Assembly: GCA_902633985.1 (NCBI GenBank)
Contig: CACPHV010000004.1
Location: 1 to 64,000 of the forward strand
Source: an uncultured Pelagibacteraceae bacterium
Lineage (GTDB): Bacteria > Pseudomonadota > Alphaproteobacteria > Pelagibacterales > Pelagibacteraceae
DNA: 64,000 nt
Direction: 5' to 3'
Shown here: positions 36,967 through 46,341 of the stretch, piece by piece
Layout of the letters: the number at the start of each line of letters is the position of its first letter
Numbering within the stretch: the first letter of the stretch is position 1
The notes under the pieces: generated by a model
What the model was told of the DNA's origin: nothing
The model's input: only the letters and a program-made list of their open reading frames with translations
Databases searched by the model: none
Program-made: the position numbers and the translations under genes

Positions 36967-37803
36967 ATGAAAAATATTGAAGTTAGTAAAATTATTGATC
37001 CTATTCCAGCTTCTGACGGTGCTGGAGTTAAATTAAAAAGAAGTATTGGTGTTGAGCCAAATTATTTTGATCCTTTCTTAATGCTTGATGAATTTGGATC
37101 AGAAAATAGTGAGGATTATATTGCGGGTTTCCCACCCCACCCTCATAGAGGAATTGAAACAGTGACTTATATGTTAGCTGGAGATTTTGAACATAAAGAT
37201 AGTACAGGTGGTGAAGGTAGAATGACTGCAGGAGATGTTCAATGGATGAAAACAGGAAGTGGGATCATTCATTCAGAAATGCCTGCTATGAAAGAAGGAA
37301 GACTTCATGGTTTTCAATTATGGATTAACATGCCTGCTAAATTAAAAATGAGTAAGCCTGAATATCTTTATATTGATGCTGATAAAATGAGTGTTCATAA
37401 AGATGATGAGAAACAAGTAAAAGTTATTGCTGGTAAATTCGAGAATGCTGAAGGACCAGTAAAAGGTCATAACGTTGAACCAGTTTATTTTGATGTTGAA
37501 CTCAACAATAGTAAAGAATTTAATTTTAAATTACCATCTACCCACAATACTTTTGTTTATTTAATTAGTGGTGAAATTGAAATTGGAAAAGATAAACACG
37601 ATCAAGTTATAGATAGTACTTTAATATTATTAACTAAAGGTGAAGATTTAAGTGTTAAAGCAAAATCAAATGCTAAGTTTTTAGTGATTTCGGGCAAACC
37701 AATAAATGAGAAAATAGCTAGAGGTGGACCATTTGTGATGAATACCAAAGCAGAAATCTTGCAAGCAGTTCAAGATTATCATAATGGTACGTTTGTAAAA
37801 TAA
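36967..37803 (+). CDS. Pirin family protein
   Basis: A bicupin protein of 278 residues. The metal-binding N-terminal cupin shows FPPHPHRGIETVTYMLAGDFEHKD and GDVQWMKTGSGIIHSEMP, with the His-x-His and later His and Glu ligands in place. The second cupin (about residues 160-278) ends in RGGPFVMNTKAEILQAVQDY. Pirins have been described as quercetin dioxygenases or as regulators; a specific job cannot be read here. It sits 20 bases after the HAD gene and 3 bases before the oxidoreductase gene. Confidence 0.92.
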   Translation: MKNIEVSKIIDPIPASDGAGVKLKRSIGVEPNYFDPFLMLDEFGSENSEDYIAGFPPHPHRGIETVTYMLAGDFEHKDSTGGEGRMTAGDVQWMKTGSGIIHSEMPAMKEGRLHGFQLWINMPAKLKMSKPEYLYIDADKMSVHKDDEKQVKVIAGKFENAEGPVKGHNVEPVYFDVELNNSKEFNFKLPSTHNTFVYLISGEIEIGKDKHDQVIDSTLILLTKGEDLSVKAKSNAKFLVISGKPINEKIARGGPFVMNTKAEILQAVQDYHNGTFVK

Positions 37804-37806
37804 ATT

Positions 37807-38781
37807 ATGAAAGCTGTACAAATCAATAAAACTGGTGGACCTGAAGTTTTAGAAGTTAAAGATATATCTTTAGACAAACCGGGTCCTGATCAAGTAACCA
37901 TTGAACAAAAAGCAATTGGTCTTAACTACATTGATACTTACCATAGATCAGGTTTGTACCCTCTAAAACTGCCGATTGGTTTAGGTTTAGAAGGTGCTGG
38001 AATTATTACTGATGTTGGAGAGAACGTTAAAGATTTCAAAGTTGGTGACAAAATTTCTTATGCAGGTATTCCTTTAGGTTCATATAGTTCACACAGAAAC
38101 TATCCAACTAAGAATTTGGTAAAAGTACCAGATGGCATTGATCTAGAAATAGCTGCAACACTAATGACAAAAGGTTTAACAACTTTTTATCTTTTGCATA
38201 AAACATATCCAGTCAAATCAGGTGAAACAATTTTATTTCATGCAGCTGCTGGTGGTGTTGGTCAAATTTTTGGACAATGGGCTAAAAGTTTAGGTTGCAC
38301 TGTTATAGGTACAGTTGGTTCACATGAAAAAATAAACATAGCAAAAGAAAATGGTTACGATCATGTGATTAACTATAATAATGAAAACTTTGCAAAAAAA
38401 GTTTTAGAAATTACTGACGGTAAGGGCGTACCAGTTGTTTACGATGGTGTTGGAAAAGATACGCTAGATGGATCTATTGAATGTTTAGCAACAAGAGGAA
38501 TGATGGTTTCTTTTGGAAATGCCTCTGGACCATTGTCAGATATTAATGTGCCAAAAGTTATTCAACCAAAAGGACTTTACCTAGTAAGACCATCAATGCA
38601 ACAATATCTTTCAAGTAGAGAAGACTTAGATGAAGCGTCAAAAACAATGTTTGAAAAAATTAGCTCTGGCAAAGTAAAAATTAAAATTTTCAAAAAGTAT
38701 AAGTTAGAGGAAGTTATTCAGGCTCATCGAGATCTTGAAGGAAGAAAAATTTTGGGTCCAGCTGTAATAGTTCCTAATTAA
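37807..38781 (+). CDS. qor: NADPH:quinone oxidoreductase (zeta-crystallin-like MDR family)
   Basis: A 324-residue medium-chain reductase without the structural zinc Cys cluster, as in quinone reductases. Visible parts are AIGLNYIDTYHRSGLYP near 35-51, LGLEGAGIITDVGENVKDFKVGD, and the NADPH-binding loop FHAAAGGVGQIFGQWAKSLG near 141-160. It ends AHRDLEGRKILGPAVIVP. It reduces quinones or similar conjugated carbonyls with NADPH. The 3' end overlaps the opposite-strand DUF2721 gene by 8 bases. Confidence 0.92.
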   Translation: MKAVQINKTGGPEVLEVKDISLDKPGPDQVTIEQKAIGLNYIDTYHRSGLYPLKLPIGLGLEGAGIITDVGENVKDFKVGDKISYAGIPLGSYSSHRNYPTKNLVKVPDGIDLEIAATLMTKGLTTFYLLHKTYPVKSGETILFHAAAGGVGQIFGQWAKSLGCTVIGTVGSHEKINIAKENGYDHVINYNNENFAKKVLEITDGKGVPVVYDGVGKDTLDGSIECLATRGMMVSFGNASGPLSDINVPKVIQPKGLYLVRPSMQQYLSSREDLDEASKTMFEKISSGKVKIKIFKKYKLEEVIQAHRDLEGRKILGPAVIVPN

Positions 38782-39178
38782 CATCAACATCCATATCCGA
38801 CATATGAAGCTTAAGTGCGTTAGTTGATATTTGTATCTCTCTAATAAAAAATATTATTGAAATAATCATCGATAAGCAACATGAACCAAAAATTACTCGA
38901 GCCAAAAAAACCTCATCTAAGTAGAGTGCGAATACAGTTAACATATTAAAAAGAAATCCAAATGAGGCAAAAAGTATTGTCCATCTTAAAAGGGTTATTC
39001 TGCCACTAAGATTAATAAACTGTTTTTTCCATTCTGGTGGAATATGTTTTTCATAAACATGTTCATCATGAAGCTGTCTAATTAATATGCTCAAAGAATG
39101 AAATCTATTACTATAAACAGCCATCATTAAAGGAATTGCTGGAAACATTAATGCTGTAACTGTGTAATCTATATTCAT
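38774..39178 (-). CDS. DUF2721 membrane protein
   Basis: A 134-residue protein with three hydrophobic helices (ALMFPAIPLMMAVYSNRF, LRWTILFASFGFLFNMLTVFAL and VIFGSCCLSMIISIIFFI) and a central charged stretch around SILIRQLHDEH. The helix order and the NRF-x10-LH pattern fit the DUF2721 family, whose function is unknown. I start at the ATG 39176-39178; a TTG nine bases upstream would add three residues. It is convergent with qor and divergent from ubiA. Confidence 0.8.
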   Translation of the reverse strand: MNIDYTVTALMFPAIPLMMAVYSNRFHSLSILIRQLHDEHVYEKHIPPEWKKQFINLSGRITLLRWTILFASFGFLFNMLTVFALYLDEVFLARVIFGSCCLSMIISIIFFIREIQISTNALKLHMSDMDVDVN

Positions 39179-39227
39179 ACGAATCAATTTGATTATGAAA
39201 CTAGCCTTTGTTATTTACAAGTAAAAT

Positions 39228-40097
39228 ATGATGAACCAATTAAAACTTTTTATAGATTTAACAAGATTAAAAAAACCAATTGGTTTTATGCTATTGTTTT
39301 GGCCTTGTGCGTGGGGGTTAACACTAGCTTATGATTTTTCTAAACATTTAGATAAATATTTTTTTTATTTAATTCTTTTTTTTTTAGGTTCTATTTTAAT
39401 GAGATCGGCAGGATGTATAGTAAATGATATTTTTGATAAAGAATTTGATGCTAAAGTATTTAGAACAAAAGAACGGCCAATAGCTTCAGGTAAAATTTCA
39501 ATTAAACTTGCAATTTTTTATTCACTCATATTATGTTTGTTTGCTTTTATAGTTTTATTAAATTTTAATCTATTTACAGTAATTTTAGCTTTAGGCTCAA
39601 TGCCACTTGCATTTACATATCCATTAATGAAAAGATTTACTTATTGGCCCCAACTATTTTTGGGTATTACTTTTAATTATGGATTAATTCTTGGATGGAC
39701 ATCAATTAAAGGGCAAATAGATTTGGTACCAATTATATTTTATTTAGGGGCCATATTTTGGACACTGGGATATGACACTATTTATGGATATCAAGATATC
39801 AAAGATGATGAAATTATTGGTTTAAAATCAACATCAATTAAATTTAAAGGAAAGCCAAAAAATTTTTTGTTCAAATGTTATATTTTAGTATCAATTCTTT
39901 TTATAGCGGGAGGGTATGCTATGAAATTTAATTATAATTATTATATTTTATCATTTATTCCAATAATGCATCTACTTTTTTACCAAATGAAAATATTTAA
40001 TTTAAATAATCCGTCCAGTTGTTTAAAAGCATTTAAAAGTAACAATTTATTTGGTTTAATTGTTTTTCTCGAATTATTAATTGTTAAAGTTTTATGA
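39228..40097 (+). CDS. ubiA: 4-hydroxybenzoate polyprenyltransferase
   Basis: Attaches the polyprenyl tail to 4-hydroxybenzoate in ubiquinone synthesis. It is a nine-helix membrane prenyltransferase of 289 residues. The first Asp motif is NDIFDKEFDAKVFRTKERPI near 66-85 and the second is YDTIYGYQDIKDDEIIGLKS near 182-201. The N-terminus RLKKPIGFMLLFWPCAWG is typical. The product feeds the quinone pool used by the bc1 complex. It overlaps msbA by 4 bases. Confidence 0.94.
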   Translation: MMNQLKLFIDLTRLKKPIGFMLLFWPCAWGLTLAYDFSKHLDKYFFYLILFFLGSILMRSAGCIVNDIFDKEFDAKVFRTKERPIASGKISIKLAIFYSLILCLFAFIVLLNFNLFTVILALGSMPLAFTYPLMKRFTYWPQLFLGITFNYGLILGWTSIKGQIDLVPIIFYLGAIFWTLGYDTIYGYQDIKDDEIIGLKSTSIKFKGKPKNFLFKCYILVSILFIAGGYAMKFNYNYYILSFIPIMHLLFYQMKIFNLNNPSSCLKAFKSNNLFGLIVFLELLIVKVL

Positions 40098-41833
40098 TTA
40101 GTAAAACAAAATTATATAAAAGATTATACAGAGATTATTCAAAAAAATATTTAGATAAAATTATTATATCAGCTATTTTTTCTATTTTAGTTGCAGGTAG
40201 TACATCTTCAATAGCTTGGCTGCTAGATCCAGCAATAAAAAAACTATTTATTGAAAAGGATAAATCGTTATTGATTTTTATACCTCTAATGATTGTCGTG
40301 GCATTTACAACAAAAGGTCTCTCATTGTATTTTGCAAAAGCAACTATGATAGGTGTAGGAGAATCAATTAAGAAAAGACTTCAATTTGATATGGTAAATA
40401 CTTTAATTGGAACTGACACACAAATAATTGATAAAAAACATTCTGGCAAATTTATTTCAAATCTTACTTATGATGTAACTCATATAACTAATTTATTAAG
40501 TAATGCTTTATTAACGCTATTCAAGGATTCTTTAACTTTAATAGGTTTATTATTTGTTATGTTTTTTCAAAATTGGAAACTTGCTCTTATTTCAATAATT
40601 ATGATACCTCTTGCAAGTATTTCGGCTAAGACGTTAGGAAAGAGAATAAGCAAAGTTACTACAGAAGCACAACAAAAATCTGGTTTTTTAACAACATATC
40701 TAGTTGAACTATTTAAAAATCATAAATTAATAAAAATTTTTCAAAGAGAAACTTACGAAAAAGAACGTGCAGATAAATACTTAGGTCAATTAAAAGAAAA
40801 AAGCCAAAAAATCCAAACTGTTTTTGTTAGGATGTCACCAATCATGGAAACCCTAACAGGTATAATGATTGCAATTTTAATTTTTTATTCTGGAATATTA
40901 ATGTCAAATGGTGAGCTAGATATTAATAACTTTTTTTCATTCTTAGCAGCTATGATGCTAGCTTATCAACCAGTAAGGTCTCTATCAACTCTCAATATGG
41001 TTTTAAATCAAGGATTATCTGCTGCTTCCAGAATATTACCAATTATAGATCAACAAAGTTTAATTAAAGATTCTGAAAATGCAGAGACTATTGTGCTAAA
41101 AAATTCTGATATAGAGTTTAAAGATATTAATTTTGCCTACGAAGTTGAAGAACAAGAAACATTAAAATCAATTAATTTAAGATTTAGTGGAGGTAAAATG
41201 ACTTCTTTAGTAGGACATAGTGGTTCAGGAAAATCAACAATATTGAACTTAATCCCAAGATTTTATGATGCTCAATCTGGAGATATCACCATTGATGGTC
41301 AATCAATTTATATGACAAAAATTAAATCTTTAAGATCTGAAATTTCGATGGTTAGTCAAGAAACCACTCTTTTCGATGATACAATTAAAAATAATATTAA
41401 ATATGCAAATAAAGACGCTTCTGATGATGAGGTTTATAATGTTGCTAAGTTGTCATTTTGTGATGAATTTATCAGTAATCTTCCAAATAAATTCGACACT
41501 TTAATTGGAGAAAATGGAACTAGGTTATCAGGAGGTGAAAAACAAAGATTATCTATTGCAAGAGCAATGTTAAAAAAAAGCTCAATAATATTATTAGATG
41601 AAGCGACGTCGTCTTTAGACTCAGAAACAGAAGCAAAAATTCAAGAAGCATTAAAAACTTTGACCAAAAATAAAACTACAATTGTTATTGCACATAGATT
41701 ATCAACAATTTTAAATTCAAATAATATTTATGTAATTGATTCCGGGAGTGTTGTTGATAATGGTAAACATGAAGATTTAATGAAAAAATCAGAGTTGTAT
41801 AAAAGTTTTTATGAAAAGCAGATACAAAAATAA
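40094..41833 (+). CDS. msbA: Lipid A export ABC transporter, MsbA type
   Basis: A half-transporter with an N-terminal six-helix membrane domain (about residues 20-310) fused to an ATPase domain. The ATPase has Walker A GHSGSGKST near 374-382, the Q-loop VSQETTLF, the signature LSGGEKQR near 480-487, Walker B IILLDEATSSLDSET and the switch His in IVIAHRLST. At 579 residues it matches MsbA. The following genes kdtA, lpxK and lpxL-type all serve lipid A, supporting lipid A or LPS flipping as its job. Confidence 0.9.
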   Translation: MISKTKLYKRLYRDYSKKYLDKIIISAIFSILVAGSTSSIAWLLDPAIKKLFIEKDKSLLIFIPLMIVVAFTTKGLSLYFAKATMIGVGESIKKRLQFDMVNTLIGTDTQIIDKKHSGKFISNLTYDVTHITNLLSNALLTLFKDSLTLIGLLFVMFFQNWKLALISIIMIPLASISAKTLGKRISKVTTEAQQKSGFLTTYLVELFKNHKLIKIFQRETYEKERADKYLGQLKEKSQKIQTVFVRMSPIMETLTGIMIAILIFYSGILMSNGELDINNFFSFLAAMMLAYQPVRSLSTLNMVLNQGLSAASRILPIIDQQSLIKDSENAETIVLKNSDIEFKDINFAYEVEEQETLKSINLRFSGGKMTSLVGHSGSGKSTILNLIPRFYDAQSGDITIDGQSIYMTKIKSLRSEISMVSQETTLFDDTIKNNIKYANKDASDDEVYNVAKLSFCDEFISNLPNKFDTLIGENGTRLSGGEKQRLSIARAMLKKSSIILLDEATSSLDSETEAKIQEALKTLTKNKTTIVIAHRLSTILNSNNIYVIDSGSVVDNGKHEDLMKKSELYKSFYEKQIQK

Positions 41834-41835
41834 AT

Positions 41836-43086
41836 ATGTATTTATTATATCAAATAATAATTTCTATTATCTTACTAATATCTCCAATAATAGTAATTTT
41901 TAGAATTTTTAAAAACAAAGAGCATAAATACAGATTTATAGAAAAATTTAGTTTTAAAACAAAAAAAAAAATTAGTGGGAAACTTATATGGTTTCATGGT
42001 GCTAGTGTAGGAGAAATATTGAGTATTATTCCTTTAATAAAATATTATGAAAAAAAAAAATCAATCAAGCAAATACTAGTTACGACTAGTACTTTAAGTT
42101 CTTCAAAGGTTTTAAAAAAGTTCAAATTCAAAAAAACAATTCATCAATTTTATCCTATCGATCATTTTTTGTTTGTAGAGAAATTTATAAAAAATTGGAA
42201 ACCATCTGTGGCAATATTTATTGATTCAGAAATATGGCCAAGTATGTTCAAAAAACTTAATCAAAAAAATATTCCTATATTATTATTAAATGCAAGACTT
42301 ACAAAAAAAACATTCAATAAATGGATTAAAATAAAAAATTTTTCTAATTCGATCTTTGATAAAATTTCAATTGCCTACCCTCAAAATTTTGAAACAAAAT
42401 ATTACTTAAAAAAACTCGGAGTAAATAAAATAAATTTTATTGGAAATTTAAAATTTAGTGAAAATAATGATACATATTTTTCGAAATTTAATAAAAAATT
42501 AAAAAAAGAATTCAACAAGAGAAATATTTGGGTTGCGTCTAGCACACATAAAAAAGAAGAAATTTTTTGTGCCAATGCTCATAAAACTCTTAAAAAGAAA
42601 ATAAAAAATTTGATTACAATAATTATTCCTAGGCATATACATAGAGTGAAAGAGATAGTCACGGAAATAGAAAAATTAAATTTTAAAGTAGCACTACACA
42701 GCACTAAACCAGCTAGTTTAAAAAATATTGATTTTTACATTGTTGATACATTTGGTGAAACCAAAAAATTTCATGAAATTTCTTGCTCTGTTTTTTTAGG
42801 TGGTTCAATTATTAAAAGAGGAGGTCAAAATCCACTAGAGGCTGCTAGATTTGGAGCAAAAATACTGCATGGTCCAAATACCGACAATTTTAAGGATGTA
42901 TATAAATTATTAAAATCATTAAATGTATCAAAAAAAATTAAATCAAGTAATGAACTTGCATCATCTATAAAGTTTAAAAGAAAGAAAAGTTTGGGAAATA
43001 AAATTAAAATTATTGGAGAAAAAATACTAAAAAAAACTATAAAGGAATTAGATAGTATAATTTATAATGAAATTAAAAAAGCCTAG
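41836..43086 (+). CDS. kdtA: 3-deoxy-D-manno-octulosonic acid transferase
   Basis: Adds Kdo to lipid IVA at the inner membrane. The N-terminus has one membrane anchor (LLYQIIISIILLISPIIVIF). IWFHGASVGEILSIIPLI near 51-68 carries the catalytic-site Glu, TTSTLSSSKVL follows, and ALFIDSEIWP-like sequence (AIFIDSEIWPSM) appears near 131. The donor-binding C-terminal half has FLGGSIIKRGGQNPLEAARFG. At 416 residues it is normal. It overlaps lpxK by 20 bases. Lys-rich, AT-rich coding is marked in this gene. Confidence 0.93.
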   Translation: MYLLYQIIISIILLISPIIVIFRIFKNKEHKYRFIEKFSFKTKKKISGKLIWFHGASVGEILSIIPLIKYYEKKKSIKQILVTTSTLSSSKVLKKFKFKKTIHQFYPIDHFLFVEKFIKNWKPSVAIFIDSEIWPSMFKKLNQKNIPILLLNARLTKKTFNKWIKIKNFSNSIFDKISIAYPQNFETKYYLKKLGVNKINFIGNLKFSENNDTYFSKFNKKLKKEFNKRNIWVASSTHKKEEIFCANAHKTLKKKIKNLITIIIPRHIHRVKEIVTEIEKLNFKVALHSTKPASLKNIDFYIVDTFGETKKFHEISCSVFLGGSIIKRGGQNPLEAARFGAKILHGPNTDNFKDVYKLLKSLNVSKKIKSSNELASSIKFKRKKSLGNKIKIIGEKILKKTIKELDSIIYNEIKKA

Positions 43087-43993
43087 ATTTTGGGATCAAA
43101 AAAAACCAAATTTATATGCATTTTTATTCTATCCGTTAGCAATTTTCATACAATTATTAAATTCTTTAAAAAATAGAGTTCCTAAAAATAATTTTAAAAT
43201 AAAGACTATTTGTTTAGGAAATATTTATATTGGTGGAACTGGAAAAACATCTTTATGCATTACATTAAAAAATCTTTTAAATAAAAAAAATATTAAATCA
43301 TGCTTTATTAAAAAATATTATAGGGATCAGTATGATGAGCAAAAACTTTTGAAACAAAATGGTAAACTTTTTTTAGAGAAAGAAAGAGTAGATGCTATTC
43401 AAAAGGCTGAAGAGGAGAATTATGAGATTGCAATTTTAGATGATGGTCTTCAGGACAAATCAATTAATTCGGATATAAATATTGTTTGCTTTAACAATAT
43501 CAATTGGATAGGTAACGGTATGACTATTCCTGCTGGTCCACTTAGAGAAACAATTAATAATCTAAAAAAATATGATCATATATTTTTAAATGGAAATTTA
43601 GAGAATATAGATAACATCCAAAAAAAAATTTTATCAATCAACCCACGATCAAACATCTATGTTGGCAAATATGAACTTACTAATATTAATGAATTTAATA
43701 AACAAGATAATTATTTAGTTTTTTCTGGTATTGGAAATCATGCAAGTTTTATTTTAACACTTAAAAACGAGGGCTTTAAAATTATAAATCATTTAGAGTT
43801 TCCAGATCACTATCAGTATACCATTTCTGATATCAATAATATTATTAAAAAAGCAAAAAATTTAAATTGTAAAATTATAACTACAGAGAAAGATTTCTTA
43901 AGATTAGAAAATTTTAATATAAATGAAATCAAAATTATAAAATCTTCAATCAAAATACTTAATGAAGAAAAATTTTTGAGGGCTATTTTATAA
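43067..43993 (+). CDS. lpxK: Tetraacyldisaccharide 4'-kinase
   Basis: Phosphorylates the 4' position of the lipid A disaccharide. The N-terminus KKPRFWDQKKPNLYAFLFYPLA is characteristic and precedes a short hydrophobic segment. The Walker A loop is GNIYIGGTGKTSLCI near 49-63. ILDDGLQDKSI near 124-134 and PAGPLRE near 155 are further LpxK marks. The C-terminal EFPDHYQYTISDINNI and TTEKDFLRL boxes are present. At 308 residues it is a little short. It overlaps kdtA and is 3 bases from the acyltransferase gene. Confidence 0.95.
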   Translation: MKLKKPRFWDQKKPNLYAFLFYPLAIFIQLLNSLKNRVPKNNFKIKTICLGNIYIGGTGKTSLCITLKNLLNKKNIKSCFIKKYYRDQYDEQKLLKQNGKLFLEKERVDAIQKAEEENYEIAILDDGLQDKSINSDINIVCFNNINWIGNGMTIPAGPLRETINNLKKYDHIFLNGNLENIDNIQKKILSINPRSNIYVGKYELTNINEFNKQDNYLVFSGIGNHASFILTLKNEGFKIINHLEFPDHYQYTISDINNIIKKAKNLNCKIITTEKDFLRLENFNINEIKIIKSSIKILNEEKFLRAIL

Positions 43994-43996
43994 AAT

Positions 43997-44857
43997 ATGA
44001 AATATGTAAAATATTTTTTCCAATTTTTAATAATTATTTTATGTTTTTGTATTTTTAAAATTTTAGGTCCAAATATTTCGTCAAATTTGAGCGGAAAAAT
44101 TTTTCAAAAAATTGGACCTTTTTTTAGATCAAAAAAAATAATTCATTCAAATATTAGAAAAGCGCTACCAAATACTAAAAAAGAAAATTTAGATAAAATA
44201 ACAAATTTAATGTGGGATAATTATGGAAGAGTTTTTGCCGAATATGTTTTCATTAAAAATTTTAGATTTGGAAAGCTCTCATCTAATATAGAAATAAAAG
44301 GTCAAAATATTCTTGATCAGATTAAGAGATCTAATCAAAAAGTAATTTTTGTTTCTGGTCATTTAAGTAATTTTGAATTAATGGCGATGTGTTTAGATAA
44401 AAATAATATTGATTTGACAGCGATATATCGACCTCTTAATAACGTTTTTTTAAATCAAATAATGGAAGGTATTAGAAATAAATATATTTGCAAAAATCAA
44501 ATTAGAAAAGGAATTGGAGGACTAAAAGCACTAATTTCATTAAAAAAGAAAAATTTCTCAACGGCTTTAATGATTGATCAGCGAGTATCCGAGGGAATTT
44601 TATCAAATTTTTTTAATGAAAAAGCTTTAACAACAACTATACCTGCTCAATTAGTAAAAAAATTTAATATACCAGTTGTTCCTATATATATAGAGAGAAT
44701 AAGAGAAATAAACTTTGAAATTACTATTGATAAACCTATTTATTTTTCAAAAAATGACTCAACCCAAATTATCACTGATCGATTAAATAAAGTTCTTGAA
44801 AGTATGATTCTAAAGAGGCCTGAGCAGTGGATATGGACACATAATCGCTGGAAATAA
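43997..44857 (+). CDS. lpxL: Lipid A biosynthesis late acyltransferase (LpxL/HtrB family)
   Basis: Transfers a secondary acyl chain to Kdo-lipid A. It has an N-terminal membrane helix (YFFQFLIIILCFCIFKIL) and the acyltransferase box VSGHLSNFELM near 117-127, an H-x4-E pattern as in LpxL (normally HFGNWE). Further blocks are AIYRPLNNVFLNQIM, LMIDQRVSEGI and the ending RPEQWIWTHNRWK, which is a strong LpxL signature. At 286 residues it is normal. Chain-length preference (LpxL or LpxM) is not predictable. Confidence 0.91.
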   Translation: MKYVKYFFQFLIIILCFCIFKILGPNISSNLSGKIFQKIGPFFRSKKIIHSNIRKALPNTKKENLDKITNLMWDNYGRVFAEYVFIKNFRFGKLSSNIEIKGQNILDQIKRSNQKVIFVSGHLSNFELMAMCLDKNNIDLTAIYRPLNNVFLNQIMEGIRNKYICKNQIRKGIGGLKALISLKKKNFSTALMIDQRVSEGILSNFFNEKALTTTIPAQLVKKFNIPVVPIYIERIREINFEITIDKPIYFSKNDSTQIITDRLNKVLESMILKRPEQWIWTHNRWK

Positions 44858-44859
44858 AG

Positions 44860-45057
44860 TTAATTTTTTTTTAAACTTTCTCGTTTTTGAAAAGCTTCTT
44901 TATGTGAATAGTATGGTTCCTGTAATTCAACATTCCAGTATGTTAAATTTTCAAGTGTTATTTTTTTTCCTGAGATGGCACACAAAACATAATCTCCTTT
45001 TTCTAAAATTTGAAAATTATTTGGTAAATATTTTATTTTTGCTAATTTTTTTGTCAT
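44860..45057 (-). CDS. DUF2093 small protein
   Basis: A 65-residue protein whose core ILEKGDYVLCAISGKKITLE followed by NLTYWNVELQEPY matches the alphaproteobacterial DUF2093 pattern (GDFVxCAVTGxxIPLxxLxYWxVxxQExY). Function is unknown. The single Cys sits in the conserved CAISG loop. I start at the ATG 45055-45057 because it gives the conserved region and avoids overlap with purD; a longer frame to 45129 runs into purD. It is convergent with lpxL at a 2-base gap and divergent from purD by 21 bases. Confidence 0.82.
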   Translation of the reverse strand: MTKKLAKIKYLPNNFQILEKGDYVLCAISGKKITLENLTYWNVELQEPYYSHKEAFQKRESLKKN

Positions 45058-45078
45058 TTTTAGTTTATATACTTCTAT

Positions 45079-46341
45079 ATGAAAGTTGGAATAATAGGAA
45101 GTGGTGGAAGGGAACACGCAATTTGTCAAAGTATTAGTAATTCCAACAAAATAGATGAGATTTTCTGTTTTCCAGGTAATGCTGGTACAGAAAATATTGC
45201 AAAAAATATAAAAATTGATTTAGAAAATTTTGAAAGTATTAAAAATTATATTTTAAAAAAAAAAATTGATGTAACTATTGTGGGTCCAGAAAAACCTTTG
45301 GTTGATGGATTGGTAGATTATTTGGAAAAATTTCAAATTAAAGTATTTGGACCAAACAAAATTGCAGCAAAACTTGAGGGGTCAAAAATATTTACTAAAG
45401 AACTTTGTCAAAAATACAATATTCCTACTGCAAAATTTGGAATTTTTAGAAGTAAAGTTTCTACTTATGAATATTTAAAAAAAATAAAATTTCCAATAGT
45501 AATTAAAGCTGACAATCTTGCTTCTGGAAAAGGAGTTTATATTTGCAACAATTTTATAGAAGCTAAAATTGCAACAGATGAAATTTTTGACGGAAAATTT
45601 GGTGATGCCAAAAAAATACTTATAGAGGAGTTTTTAAAGGGTGAGGAAATGAGTTTTTTTACAATTCATGATGGAAAAACATTTAAAACCTTTAATACTG
45701 CTCAAGATCATAAAAGAGTTTCTGAAGGTGATAAAGGAAAAAATACTGGTGGTATGGGTGCATACTCTCCATCAAGATTAATAAATTCAAAATTAGAAAC
45801 AAAAATTATAAATAAAATTATCAGACCTACATTAAAAGGATTAGCTGATATTGGTAGTCAATATAAAGGATTTTTATATACAGGGCTTATGATTGTAAAG
45901 GATGAACCTTTTCTTATTGAATATAATGTAAGAATGGGTGATCCAGAATGTCAAACAATACTTCCTAAATTACTAACAAATTTTGATAAAATTATTTTAG
46001 CGTGCTGTGACGGAAAACTTAACGAAACAGATATAAAATGGTCGAATAAAAAAAGTTTATGTATTGTAGTTTGTTCAGAAGGTTACCCAGAAAAATTTAA
46101 TAAGAATATTCTTATTGAAAATTTAAATAAGATTGAACTAGCTAATAATGAATTTTTATTTCATGCTGGAACTGAAAAAAAAAATAAAAGAATATATGCT
46201 GTTGGAGGAAGAGTATTAAACTTTGTTTCTATTTCTGAGGATTTCAGCAAAGCAAGAAATGAAATATTGAAAAATATTAATAAATTGAATTGGTCTGGTG
46301 GTTTTTATAGAAAAGATATTGGTTATAAAGTCATAAAATAA
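45079..46341 (+). CDS. purD: Phosphoribosylamine-glycine ligase (GAR synthetase)
   Basis: Second step of purine synthesis, an ATP-grasp ligase of 420 residues. Signatures are VGIIGSGGREHAICQSI at the N-terminus, TIVGPEKPLVDGLVDYL, the ATP-grasp segments FPIVIKADNLASGKGVYI and LIEEFLKGEEMSFF, then AQDHKRVSEGDKGKNTGGMG and YNVRMGDPECQTILP. It ends GFYRKDIGYKVIK. The stop overlaps the rsmD start (TAATG). Confidence 0.97.
   Translation: MKVGIIGSGGREHAICQSISNSNKIDEIFCFPGNAGTENIAKNIKIDLENFESIKNYILKKKIDVTIVGPEKPLVDGLVDYLEKFQIKVFGPNKIAAKLEGSKIFTKELCQKYNIPTAKFGIFRSKVSTYEYLKKIKFPIVIKADNLASGKGVYICNNFIEAKIATDEIFDGKFGDAKKILIEEFLKGEEMSFFTIHDGKTFKTFNTAQDHKRVSEGDKGKNTGGMGAYSPSRLINSKLETKIINKIIRPTLKGLADIGSQYKGFLYTGLMIVKDEPFLIEYNVRMGDPECQTILPKLLTNFDKIILACCDGKLNETDIKWSNKKSLCIVVCSEGYPEKFNKNILIENLNKIELANNEFLFHAGTEKKNKRIYAVGGRVLNFVSISEDFSKARNEILKNINKLNWSGGFYRKDIGYKVIK

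Noticed and set aside
44904..45137. A plus-strand frame overlapping the DUF2093 gene and purD start
   Set aside because: DUF2093 and purD both match known families in other frames; this frame does not.
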